NCBI GenBank assembly: GCA_023374025.1
Contig: SIJG01000015.1
Span: 628,483 to 692,482 of the forward strand
DNA from: Heterodera schachtii
Lineage: Eukaryota; Nematoda; Chromadorea; Rhabditida; Heteroderidae
Direction: 5' to 3'
DNA length: 64,000 bases
Under the pieces are notes generated by a model. It saw only the letters and a program-made list of their open reading frames with translations. It did not search any database and was not told where the DNA came from. Shown here in pieces: positions 48,376 to 60,869 of this stretch (its first letter is position 1; every line of letters begins with the position of its first letter). The position numbers and the translations under genes are program-made.

Positions 48376-48890
48376 AGCCCGGTGCGGGACGGGATCCCGC
48401 GCGGGATTTTGGGGGATCCCATTCCGCAATCCCGCATTTTTTGGAAAATGCGGGATTTGCGGGATTATCCCGCGGAATCCGGTCCCGCAAAGAATTTTGA
48501 GTTCCAATCCCGCAGCGGGATCCGCAAATTTGATTTTTTGTGCGGGATCCCGCGGGATCCGCATTGCATTTTTTTTTGAAAATTTTAAAGACATAATGCC
48601 AAATATTTTTTTAAATAAATTTACAATAAATTTAATAGAATTAAACTCATTTTTTCTTCTAAAATGCGTGCAAATTTCTGAAAATTTTCCTGGTGTTGAC
48701 TATTTGCTCGCCGGACCGTACTTAAAAATTAACTCAAAAAGCGCTAGTTAGTCATTTTTTGGACAAAAATCTGCTAAGAAATCGATCCAATTTTCAAAAT
48801 TTTCCCGGCGGCGCCTACCGACACCACCGAACCCCCCCCCCTCCACCTGTTCACCACAATTTCTTCGAAAAATGCGCCGCTAAAAGCCTT
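48376..48890. mobile_element. GC-rich CGGGATCCCGC element fragment
   Basis: 48380-48570 is packed with CGGGATCCCGC and GCGGGAT palindromic words, in strong contrast to its surroundings. 48805-48830 is a copy of the CGGCGGCGCC hairpin, and 48850-48885 matches 14760-14795 of the MITE at 14439. The right end is lost where the satellite begins. Open frames here (48280-48953) follow the repeats and are not considered genes. Confidence 0.6.
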
Positions 48891-51800
48891 CAGCAGAGAG
48901 TTAACAATTCGAGGGAAAGGGAGGGAGGCTTTTCATCGACAAATTTGTCATAATAGACTTAAGCAGAGGGTTGACAATTTGGGGGAGAGTGGGGTGGGCT
49001 TTTCATCGAAATTTGGCATAATACCCTTCAGCAGGCTGTTAACGATTGATTGCTAAATTTTTACATGATATCCTTAAACAGTAGGTGATCGGGGAAGGGG
49101 GCTTTTCATCTTCAAATTTGGCATTTGGCATAATACCCTTCAGCAGAGGGTTGACAATTTGGGGGAGAGTGGGGTGGGCTTTTCATCGCCAAATTTGGCA
49201 TAATAGATTTCAGCATACTGTTAACAATTGATTGCTAAATTTTTACATGATATCCTTAAACAGTAGGTGATCGGGGAAGGGGGCTTTTCATCTTCAAATT
49301 TGGCATTTGGCATAATACCCTTCAGCAGAGGGTTGACAATTTGGGGGAGAGGGGGGTGGGCTTTTCATCGCCAAATTTGGCATAATAGATTTCAGCAGGC
49401 TGTTAACGATTGATTGCTAAATTTTTACATGATATCCTTAAACAGTAGGTGATCGGGGAAGGGGGCTTTTCATCTTCAAATTTGGCATTTGGCATAATAC
49501 CCTTCAGCAGAGGGTTGACAATTTGGGGGAGAGTGGGGTGGGCTTTTCATCGCCAAATTTGGCATAATAGATTTCAGCATGCTGTTAACAATTGATTGCT
49601 AAATTTTTACATGATATCCTTAAACAGTAGGTGATCGGGGAAGGGGGCTTTTCATCTTCAAATTTGGCATTTGGCATAATACCCTTCAGCAGAGGGTTGA
49701 CAATTTGGGGGAGAGGGGGGTGGGCTTTTCATCGCCAAATTTGGCATAATAGATTTCAGCATGCTGTTAACAATTGATTGCTAAATTTTTACATGATATC
49801 CTTAAACAGTAGGTGATCGGGGAAGGGGGCTTTTCATCTTCAAATTTGGCATTTGGCATAATACCCTTCAGCAGAGGGTTGACAATTTGGGGGAGAGGGG
49901 GGTGGGCTTTTCATCGCCAAATTTGGCATAATAGATTTCAGCATGCTGTTAACAATTGATTGCTAAATTTTTACATGATATCCTTAAACAGTAGGTGATC
50001 GGGGAAGGGGGCTTTTCATCGCCAAATTTGGCATTTGGCATAATAACCTTCAGCAGAGAGTTAACAATTTGGGGGAAAGGGAGGGAGGCTTTTCATCGCC
50101 AAATTTGTCATAATAGACTTAAGCAGAGGGTTGACAATTTGGGGGAGAGGGGGTGGGCTTTTCATCGCCAAATTTGGCATAATAGATTTCAGCATGCTGT
50201 TAACAATTCATTGCTAAATTTTTACATGATATCCTTAAAAAGTGGGTGATCGGGGAAGGGGGCTTTTCATCGTCAAATTTGGCATTTGGCATAATACCCT
50301 TCAGCAGAGGGTTGACAATTTGGGGGAGAGGGGGGTGGGCTTTTCATCGCCAAATTTGGCATAATAGATTTCAGCATGCTGTTAACAATTGATTGCTAAA
50401 TTTTACATGATATCCTTAAACAGTAGGTGATTGGGGAAGGGGGCTTTTCATCGTCAAATTTGGCATTTGGCATAATACCCTTCTGTGGGCTGTTAACGAT
50501 TGATTGCTAAATTTTTACATGATATCCTTAAACAGTAGGTGATCGGGGTAGGGGGCTTTTCATCGCCAAATTTGGCATTTGGCATAATAACCTTCAGCAG
50601 AGAGTTAACAATTCGGGGGAAAGGGAGGGAGGCTTTTCATCGCCAAATTTGTCATAATAGACTTAAACAGAGGGTTGACAATTTGGGGGAGGTGGGGGTG
50701 GGCTTTTCATCGCCAAATTTGGCATTTGGCATAATACCCTTCAGCAGAGGGTTGACAATTTGGGGGAGAGGGGGGTGGGCTTTTCATCGCCAAATTTGGC
50801 ATAATAGATTTCAGCATGCTGTTAACAATTGATTGCTAAATTTTTACATGATATCCTTAAACAGTAGGTGATTGGGGAAGGGGGCTTTTCATCGCCAAAT
50901 TTGGCATTTGGCATAATACCCTTCAGCAGGCTGTTAACGATTGATTGCTAAATTTTTACATGATATCCTTAAACAGTAGGTGATCGGGGAAGGGGGCTTT
51001 TCATCGCCAAATTTGGCATTTGGCATAATACCCTTCAGCAGAGGGTTGACAATTTGGGGGAGAGGGGGGTGGGCTTTTCATCGCCAAATTTGGCATAATA
51101 GATTTCAGCAGGCTGTTAACGATTGATTGCTAAATTTTTACATGATATCCTTAAACAGTAGGTGATCGGGGAAGGGGGCTTTTCATCTTCAAATTTGGCA
51201 TTTGGCATAATACCCTTCAGCAGAGGGTTGACAATTTGGGGGAGAGTGGGGTGGGCTTTTCATCGCCAAATTTGGCATAATACCCTTCAGCAGGCTGTTA
51301 ACGATTGATTGCTAAATTTTTACATGATATCCTTAAACAGTAGGTGATCGGGGAAGGGGGCTTTTCATCTTCAAATTTGGCATTTGGCATAATACCCTTC
51401 AGCAGAGGGTTGACAATTTGGGGGAGAGTGGGGTGGGCTTTTCATCGCCAAATTTGGCATAATAGATTTCAGCATGCTGTTAACAATTGATTGCTAAATT
51501 TTTACATGATATCCTTAAACAGTAGGTGATCGGGGAAGGGGGCTTTTCATCTTCAAATTTGGCATTTGGCATAATACCCTTCAGCAGAGGGTTGACAATT
51601 TGGGGGAGAGGGGGGTGGGCTTTTCATCGCCAAATTTGGCATAATAGATTTCAGCATGCTGTTAACAATTGATTGCTAAATTTTTACATGATATCCTTAA
51701 ACAGTAGGTGATCGGGGAAGGGGGCTTTTCATCTTCAAATTTGGCATTTGGCATAATACCCTTCAGCAGAGGGTTGACAATTTGGGGGAGAGGGGGGTGG

Positions 51801-52985
51801 GCTTTTCATCGCCAAATTTGGCATAATAGATTTCAGCATGCTGTTAACAATTGATTGCTAAATTTTTACATGATATCCTTAAACAGTAGGTGATCGGGGA
51901 AGGGGGCTTTTCATCGCCAAATTTGGCATTTGGCATAATAACCTTCAGCAGAGAGTTAACAATTTGGGGGAAAGGGAGGGAGGCTTTTCATCGCCAAATT
52001 TGTCATAATAGACTTAAGCAGAGGGTTGACAATTTGGGGGAGAGGGGGTGGGCTTTTCATCGCCAAATTTGGCATAATAGATTTCAGCATGCTGTTAACA
52101 ATTCATTGCTAAATTTTTACATGATATCCTTAAAAAGTGGGTGATCGGGGAAGGGGGCTTTTCATCGTCAAATTTGGCATTTGGCATAATACCCTTCAGC
52201 AGAGGGTTGACAATTTGGGGGAGAGGGGGGTGGGCTTTTCATCGCCAAATTTGGCATAATAGATTTCAGCATGCTGTTAACAATTGATTGCTAAATTTTA
52301 CATGATATCCTTAAACAGTAGGTGATTGGGGAAGGGGGCTTTTCATCGTCAAATTTGGCATTTGGCATAATACCCTTCTGTGGGCTGTTAACGATTGATT
52401 GCTAAATTTTTACATGATATCCTTAAACAGTAGGTGATCGGGGAAGGGGGCTTTTCATCGCCAAATTTGGCATTTGGCATAATAACCTTCAGCAGAGAGT
52501 TAACAATTCGGGGGAAAGGGAGGGAGGCTTTTCATCGCCAAATTTGTCATAATAGACTTAAACAGAGGGTTGACAATTTGGGGGAGGTGGGGGTGGGCTT
52601 TTCATCGCCAAATTTGGCATTTGGCATAATACCCTTCAGCAGAGGGTTGACAATTTGGGGGAGAGGGGGGTGGGCTTTTCATCGCCAAATTTGGCATAAT
52701 AGATTTCAGCATGCTGTTAACAATTGATTGCTAAATTTTTACATGATATCCTTAAACAGTAGGTGATTGGGGAAGGGGGCTTTTCATCGTCAAATTTGGC
52801 ATTTGGCATAATACCCTTCAGCAGGCTGTTAACGATTGATTGCTAAATTTTTACATGATATCCTTAAACAGTAGGTGATCGGGGAAGGGGGCTTTTCATC
52901 GCCAAATTTGGCATTTGGCATGAAATGCTTAAAAAGTAGGGTGAGGGGGCTTTTGATTGCAATTTGGCATGAAAGGCTTAAAGAG
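48890..52985. repeat. Satellite block 3 with higher-order structure
   Basis: The basic alternation is (a) CAGCAGAGGGTTGACAATTT, GGGTGGGCTTTTCATCGCC, AAATTTGGCATAATAG and (b) CAGCATGCTGTTAACAATTG, GCTAAATTTTTACATGATAT, AGTAGGTGATCGGGGAAGGG. Together they form a unit of about 182 bp (CAGCAGAGGG at 49142, 49323, 49505, 49686). 49995-50840 is repeated at 51890-52735, an offset of 1895 bp, giving a third level. It shares GGCTTTT.AT.GCCAAATTTGGC with blocks 1 and 2. At the right edge it turns into 51-bp type units (about 52920-52985). Confidence 0.93.
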
Positions 52986-54374
52986 TAGATTTAGCATGTA
53001 TTTAAGCACGAAAATCAACGGCTCAAATCATTCCAATTTTTTTATTCATTTTATTAAAAAATATTTTCTTTTGCGCTTTAACTCTTTGCTTTCTTAAAGG
53101 CATGTCATTGTGACTTTGTGTTGGGCTTAAAGGCATCATTCAAAATGATTTAGTATGGTATTTATTAGGGTTGTATACGACCGGTTATTAACCGGTACAC
53201 CTCTTTTTTGGTTATTTCGGTAAATGAAAAAATTTTCAATATAAATTTTTAGCCCAATATTTTCACCAAAAAACGAAAAAAGAAAACATAAAATAAAAAA
53301 CATCATTTAATAAATTTATCTGATTTAAACGGGATAAAAAGATGAGGATAAACTGGGGTGCATCGAAAATCTTCGAAATCAGAGTTTTTGATTTTATTTA
53401 GTGGTTTTGAAAAATTTTCCATCTTTCCGTTGTTTTTTGAAAAACCTAAATGAATTTTCTTATATCGCTTTTGATAATCAAAGGTATCATTGAATATAAT
53501 TAAGAATAAAATTCGGTTACTCAATTCCAATTCTTTTTGTCCGTTCCTAATTTTTAAATAAATTTTCAACCAATGTATTTGATTCTTAGTCTTGGTTCTC
53601 GACTCGAGAAAATTCTCTGTGTTTTTGGTTCTAGAACTTCGGGAAATTCTTTCTACAATCACTATTCAATACATAGTCGTATCATACGACCCAACATCAC
53701 AATTTCAGTAGAATTATCAAAGTTTTACCAAAATACTTTTTGTACATTTATATGTATTTGAATGATTTTGCTTTAATTTTTATGAAAATATTTTTTTTAT
53801 TTATTCACAAATTAAAAATTCTATACAAAATTGTGTTAAAGTTGTTTAGAGAGTTGGGCGCTCCATTACAAAAAAGCCAAGCATCGAATTTTTGAGTCCG
53901 GGATTATATACACCAAGGATGTTTTGAGCGTTCCGTGTTTCATATTTTCGTGTTTTAGGGTCGTTTAGGGTTCGTATTTTTGTATTTTGACACGAAACAA
54001 GAAAATTTTAATTAATATTTTACTAATTATAATTGGCTGAAAATTTGGAAAATGTGTTAGCAAATTGCATTCTAATTTTCAAAATTTTCCACTGCGGCGC
54101 CTAATTGCACCGGCGGACCTCATCCGCAAAAAATTTGGGAAAATAATGCTAAAAAAAGTGAAAAATTTGTTAGCAGATTCACCTTAATTATGGATTTTAA
54201 AAACTTTCAAGATTAAAAAAAATAAGAAATTTTCTAAATTAAAAAATTTAGAAAAAAACAAAATATTGAAATAAATTGATTTTGATTATTCTTTGATTTA
54301 TAAAATTTTGAGAATTTTATTTAAAACTTATAGAATTTTTCAGTAAATAAAAATTTCGTTTTTCGCGTTTCGTA
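52986..54374. other. Upstream flank of gene C, no gene seen
   Basis: Homologous to 27286-28470 from the shared edge GATTTAGCATGTATTTA onward, with extra sequence at about 53536-53770. A GC-rich hairpin copy lies at 54091-54116 (GCGGCGCC, TAATT, GCACCGGCGG, decayed). No ORF supported. Confidence 0.6.
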
Positions 54375-54573
54375 AAAAGTTCGAACATTTGGCCAAATAT
54401 ACCTAATTTTTCAAAAAATCATGCGTTTTTGTCACTTTTTTATCAAAAGACTACAAAAATCCTCAAATTTCTAAGAGCACAAAAACCCGCAAATCCTCAT
54501 TTTTCCAAAAAAATCCTCTTTGACCCTCTTAAAGACCCCAAAATGAGGCTAATCCTCAGATATCGAAGCTCTG
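54375..54573. mobile_element. 5'-truncated hAT-like MITE upstream of gene C
   Basis: Matches the right part of 36690-37057 (AAAGTTCGAACATTTGGCC, CTCAGATATCGAAGCTCTG) and is followed by GTTTATTG. The left end is lost at a TTTCGCGTTTCG junction. The right end is 86 bp before the gene C ATG. Confidence 0.78.
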
Positions 54574-54658
54574 GTTTATTGAGTTTTATTTATTATTTAA
54601 CCAACACCACATAATCAATCGCTACGCCATTTAAGCATTTAATTCATTAGCTTTCCAG

Positions 54659-57242
54659 ATGAACGCAACCATTTTTCTACTGTTCACAATTTGCTTTTTG
54701 GCCTATTTATCCCATGGAATGGAGGACAATGGAAAAAATGGTGGAAAGAAGTTGTTGAAGCAGGGAGGAAATCTGCTGGTGAAAAAGGGAGTAGTGAAGA
54801 CATTACACAACAATTCGACTGCCACAAAAGATCCTGTTTCTACAGTACCCCAAAATATCCAGAGCGCAAATGCTATGGGACTAGTGAAGAAATTACACCA
54901 AAATTCGAATGCCGCAAAAGATCCTCTTTCTACACTACCCCAAAATATCCAGAGCGCAAATGCTATGGGACTAGTGAAGAAATTACACCAAAATTCGAAT
55001 GCCGCAAAAGATCCTGTTTCTACACTACCCCAAAATATCCAGAGCGCAAATGCTATGGGACTAGTGAAGAAATTACACCAAAATTCGAGTGCCGCAAAAG
55101 ATCCTGTTTCTACAGTACCCCAAAATATCCAGAGTTCAAATGCTATGGGACTAGTGAAGAAATTACACCAAAATACGAGTGCCGCAAAAGATCCTGTTTC
55201 TACAGTACCCCAAAATATCCAGAGTTCAAATGCTATGAAAAATCCACAACGCACAGGCGCGCAATTGTGTTTCGAGAGTGACGCTCCTGTTACTGTTACA
55301 GCATTTTATATTGATAAGACGGAAAGTTTGGGTACATCAGTGCCAGAAAAACGGAAAATGAATGATAAAGAAACCATTTGGCAATGTGTGAAGATAAAAG
55401 AAATATTTTGGCATGGCTTGGATGAGAAAGTAAAGGTCACCTTCAAAAATGCTAAAGGAGAGGTAAAAAATAAAAAATAAATAAATAAATTGTTTTTTAA
55501 AATATTGATATGCGGGGGACTGAGGGCTAAAGCCCCCCCCCCCCCCCCGAAATCCAAAAAGTAAAACATTTTCAATAAATTTTTTTTTAATTTTAAGCAA
55601 TTTTCTTAACAAAATTGCATTAAAATAGTCAAAAATTTTCCCGGCGGCGCCTATCGGCACCGCCGGACCCCCCATTTTACCATATTTTTGGAGGCCAAAA
55701 TGGCAAAAAATATTAATTTTTTGGCGAAAAAACGCGAAAATTTTTGAAAAATACACCCCATAATTCGGGATTTCAAAAAACCAAAAATACGCCGCTAAAA
55801 ATCGATTTACAAAAGAAAAATACACCCTTAAAAATCGAATTTTGGTCCAAACAATTTATTTTTTTAGTATATAATTTTGAAAATGTTTTAAAAAACTGAA
55901 TTAGTTTAATGCAATAATTTCTTATTTTAGGTGTTGGGCAGTGCGACAGTTGGAACATTAAAATTTTTAAATGAATCAGCTAAACGAAAAGAAGATCCTT
56001 TGTGTTTATACTTTACAGTTCAATGTAGAGATTATTATCATTTTCGTGATGATGAAATAAATACCGATGTGCCAAGAGTCATTATCCTTTACAAAGAAAA
56101 GGTAAAAAAAAGTAAAAATTTTTTGAATTTTTTATACCCTGCGATTTTTTGAAACTTTAAACATCAGGCGAAAATTTAAAAAAAAATAAAGACCAAGACA
56201 ATTTTGTCGATTTTTTTGTGTTTTTATACCCACAAATGTAATGGATTAAATAAGTTATATATATATATATATATAATCAATTAATTACACAATTAAGTTG
56301 ATTAAAATTTAAGGATCCAATTCAATTAACTTTTCAGAGCAAAAAGACCCCTTTTTTGTTCTTCAAAAAAGTGAAATTGCAATTCAAAAAAGGAACTTCG
56401 TTCACAGTTAAAGTCTTTCGTGGTAATAATGAGACACCATTTTATTCTGATGAAACAAAGACACATAAACAGAATGGTAATAAACTATGGGAATATGTGA
56501 TGATACCTGTTTATGAAAAACTATGGAATGGGTTGGATGACAATGAAAAGATAACTTTCAAAGATGGCAATGGAACGGTAAAAAACAATAAAATTTTGTA
56601 TCTTTTAGTATATTGATAAAAAATTAAAAAATATGATAACTATATCTGCAGTGCCAAAAATACTCTGACATCATTTTGCGCTCACAAAGTGAACACAAAA
56701 CTAAAACGAATGACATAACTAATTTTTAATTTGAATAAATTTATTCAAAATGCATATTTTAACATAATTTTTTAATGCTCATACTAAATGCATTTAAATG
56801 GTCATTTTGTCGAATCTAACAAATGGCTTAGCGCATAAAATTTTTTTTAAATTTTTTACTATTTTTTTAACAACGAAAACATTTTCTGCCAAGATGCATG
56901 AAGAAAGTTTATATTGAATAAATATTTAATTCCATTTTAGGATTAAATGAATTTTTTAGTTAAAAATTTATTTGCTTCAAAAAATCTTATTTTACCTAAT
57001 AGATTTTGTTGAATTTTGCGTTTAAATTGTTTGCCATATTTTAGGTGTTGGGCAGTGCAACAGCTCAATTATTGGTTAAATCTACTACAGTTTGGTTACA
57101 CTTTTATGAACCTAAAGATTATTATTATTATTGTTGCAACAAATATGATTATTATGGCAAAAAATATGACAATTGTGGTGTATATTATAAAGATGACAAT
57201 GGTAATGCATCTCAATGGAGCCGTACCAAGCTTCTCTTTTAG
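54659..57242 (+). CDS. Secreted repeat/two-domain protein, gene C
   Basis: Exons 54659-55462, 55931-56101, 56338-56577 and 57045-57242 (TAG), phase 0 throughout, 470 residues. The signal peptide is as in gene A, followed by five repeats of 30 residues (LVKKLHQNSNAAKDPVSTL, PQNIQSANAMG). Domain 1 is close to gene A. Exon 2 lacks one Glu codon (KRKEDP). Exon 3 is markedly different from A/B: KKGTSFTVKVFRGNNETPFY, KLWEYVMIPVYEKLWNG and KDGNGT instead of the longer A/B end, while the intron sequence either side is almost the same. Exon 4 has DYYYYCCNKYDYYGKKYDNC, adding cysteines. TTTCCAG abuts the ATG. A 500-bp triplet expansion begins about 30 bp after the stop. Confidence 0.85.
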
Positions 57243-57273
57243 TTCAATATGCAAACTTGAAAGATGGCTTTTT

Positions 57274-58690
<1,417 letters not shown>

Positions 58691-58696
58691 ATTTTT

Positions 58697-59665
58697 GCAA
58701 GGGGTACGGTAGTCCGGTGAAAATATCCAATAAATAATCTATAGCCAAGCGGACTCGAACTTTTGGTCTGCCACCAAACCCAACACACTACCACTCTGCC
58801 ACGTGAGCACTAGCCAGAAAAGGGATAATTGTCCACTATATGCTGCAAAGATGATGACGTCATCATGTGAGGGACACTGTAGTCGGTGCTATGTCATTAT
58901 AAAAAAGCCATCAAAAAGGGCGTTATAAAAAAAACATCAAATGAAAATTTCGAACAGAAAACTATCTGTAACTTTTGTCAAAGTCTACCACATTAGATAT
59001 TCTTGATATCATTCGATAGCCCTAACATTTCTCTATTAGCTCATCTAAATTTCAAAAAATTGGCCAAGGTTGAGCAAAGTTATGGCCATAAGTACACATG
59101 TGGCCAGGTTTTCGAATATTTTTGGCCATAACTTTTGTGAAACCTAACGAAATTTTTTGAAATTTTGCAGGCTAATAGAGGACACCTAGGGCTACCGAAT
59201 CTTAGCAAGAAAATAAAAAACAAATAAAAATAAAATTATTTTGATCATCAAAAATTCTGATCAAAACATTCTTAGAACGAAAAAAATAAAGTGATATTGC
59301 TATGATTCAATAGTCTTAGGTATCCTCTATTAGCCTGCAAAATTTCAAAAAATTTCGTTAGGTTTAAAAAAAGTTATGGCCAAAAATATTCGAAAACCTG
59401 GCCACATGTGTACTTATATGGCCATAACTTTGCTCACTCTTGGCCAAATTTTTTGAAATTTAGGTGATCTAATGATATCAAGAATGTCTAATTTGGTAGA
59501 CTTTGACAAAGATTACAGATAGTTTTTTGTTCGAAATTTTCATTTGATGGTTTTTTTATAACGCCCTTTTTGATGGCTTTTTTATAACGGCTCAGCACCC
59601 TGTAGTCTTGTGAAAAATCGCAATAAATCAGCCGAAGGCAAGCGGACTCGAACTTTCCGTCTGCT
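58697..59665 (-). repeat. SINE copies interrupted by fold-back element FB4
   Basis: The tRNA-like head at 58741-58810 (minus) has the same A and B boxes as 41313-41382, with SINE body on both sides. The second unit is broken at 58884 by FB4 and resumes at 59600 (CTGTAGTC, TTGTGAAAAATCGCAATAAA), ending in part of another head (GGCAAGCGGACTCGAACTTT). At 59665/59666 this head is fused to the middle of exon 2 of gene D. Confidence 0.72.
58885..59599. mobile_element. Fold-back element FB4, 715 bp, perfect TSD CTGTAGTC
   Basis: Ends GGTGCTATGTCATTATAAAA and TTTTATAACGGCTCAGCACC form long inverted repeats. CTGTAGTC flanks both sides (58877-58884 and 59600-59607), splitting a SINE body. Arms share GATATCATTCGATAGCCCTA, CTATTAGCTC and GCAAAGTTATGGCC with FB3. 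The termini also match FB3's right end, so FB3 and FB4 are one family. No transposase. Confidence 0.9.
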
Positions 59666-60869
59666 CGTGATGATGAAATAAATACCGATGTGCCGAGAGT
59701 CATTATCCTTTACAAAGAAAAGGTAAAAAAAAAGTAAAAAGTTTTTGAATTTTTTATACCCCGCGATTTTTTGAAACTTTAAACATCAGGCGAAAATTTA
59801 AAAAATAAATAAAGACCAAGACAATTTTTTCGATTTTTTTGTGTTTTTATACCCACAAATGTAATGGATTAAAATAAGTTATATATATATATATATATAT
59901 AATCAATTAATTACACAATTAAGTTGAGTAAAATTTAAGGATCCAATTCAATTAACTTTTCAGAGCAAAAAGACCCCTTTTTTGTTCTTCAAAAAAGTGA
60001 AATTGCAATTCAAAAAAGGAACTTCGTTCACAGTTAAAGTCTTTCGTGGTAATAATGAGACACCATTTTATTCTGATGAAACAAAGACACATAAACAGAA
60101 TGGTAATAAACTATGGGAATATGTGATGATACCTGTTTATGAAAAACTATGGAATGGGTTGGATGACAATGAAAAGATAACTTTCAAAGATGGCAATGGA
60201 ACGGTAAAAAACAATAAAATTTTGTATCTTTTAGTATATTGATAAAAAATTAAAAAATATGATAACTATATCTGCAGTGCCAAAAATACTCTGACATCAT
60301 TTTGCGCTCACAAAGTGAACACAAAACTAAAACGAATGACATAACTAATTTTTAATTTGAATAAATTTATTCAAAATGCATATTTTAACATAATTTTTTA
60401 ATGCTCATACTAAATGCATTTAAATGGTCATTTTGTCGAATCTAATATCTAACAAATGGTTTAGCGCATAATTTTTTTTTTAATTTTTTACTATTTTTTT
60501 AACACAATGAAAACATTTTCTGCCAAGATGCATGAAGAAAGTTTATATTGAATAAATATTTAATTCCATTTTAGGATTAAATGAATTGTGTTAAAATTTA
60601 TTGAAGTTTTTAGTTAAAAATTTATTTGCTTCAAAAAATCTTATTTTACCTAATAGATTTTGTTGAATTTTGCGTTTAAATTGTTTGCCATATTTTAGGT
60701 GTTGGGCAGTGCAACAGCTCAATTATTGGTTAAATCTACTACAGTTTGGTTAAATTTTTATGAATTTAAAGATTATTATTATGGCAGCAAAAATGGCAAT
60801 AATGGTATATATTATAAAGATGACCGTGGGAAAGAATATCTATGGGGCCATACCGAGCTTCTCATGTAG
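59666..60869 (+). pseudogene. 5'-truncated secreted-family copy, gene D
   Basis: It begins inside exon 2 (CGTGATGATGAAATAAATAC, 59666-59722), fused to a SINE head. Exon 3 (59964-60203) is the same as in gene C. Exon 4 (60699-60869, TAG) differs: VWLNFYEFKDYYYGSKNG, GIYYKDDRGKEYLWGHTELL. Splice sites are intact. Signal peptide, repeats and most of domain 1 are missing, so no secreted product is expected unless it is spliced to another first exon. The distinct exon 4, with open frame and correct length, suggests that it diverged under constraint before truncation. Confidence 0.8.

Noticed and set aside
48280..48953. ORFs over the CGGGATCCCGC region
   Set aside because: They read palindromic GC-rich words of a transposon fragment on both strands.
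49995..52727. Repeated 84- and 97-codon ORFs (GGFSSPNLAFGI-type)
   Set aside because: Identical copies come from the 1895-bp satellite repeat, not genes.
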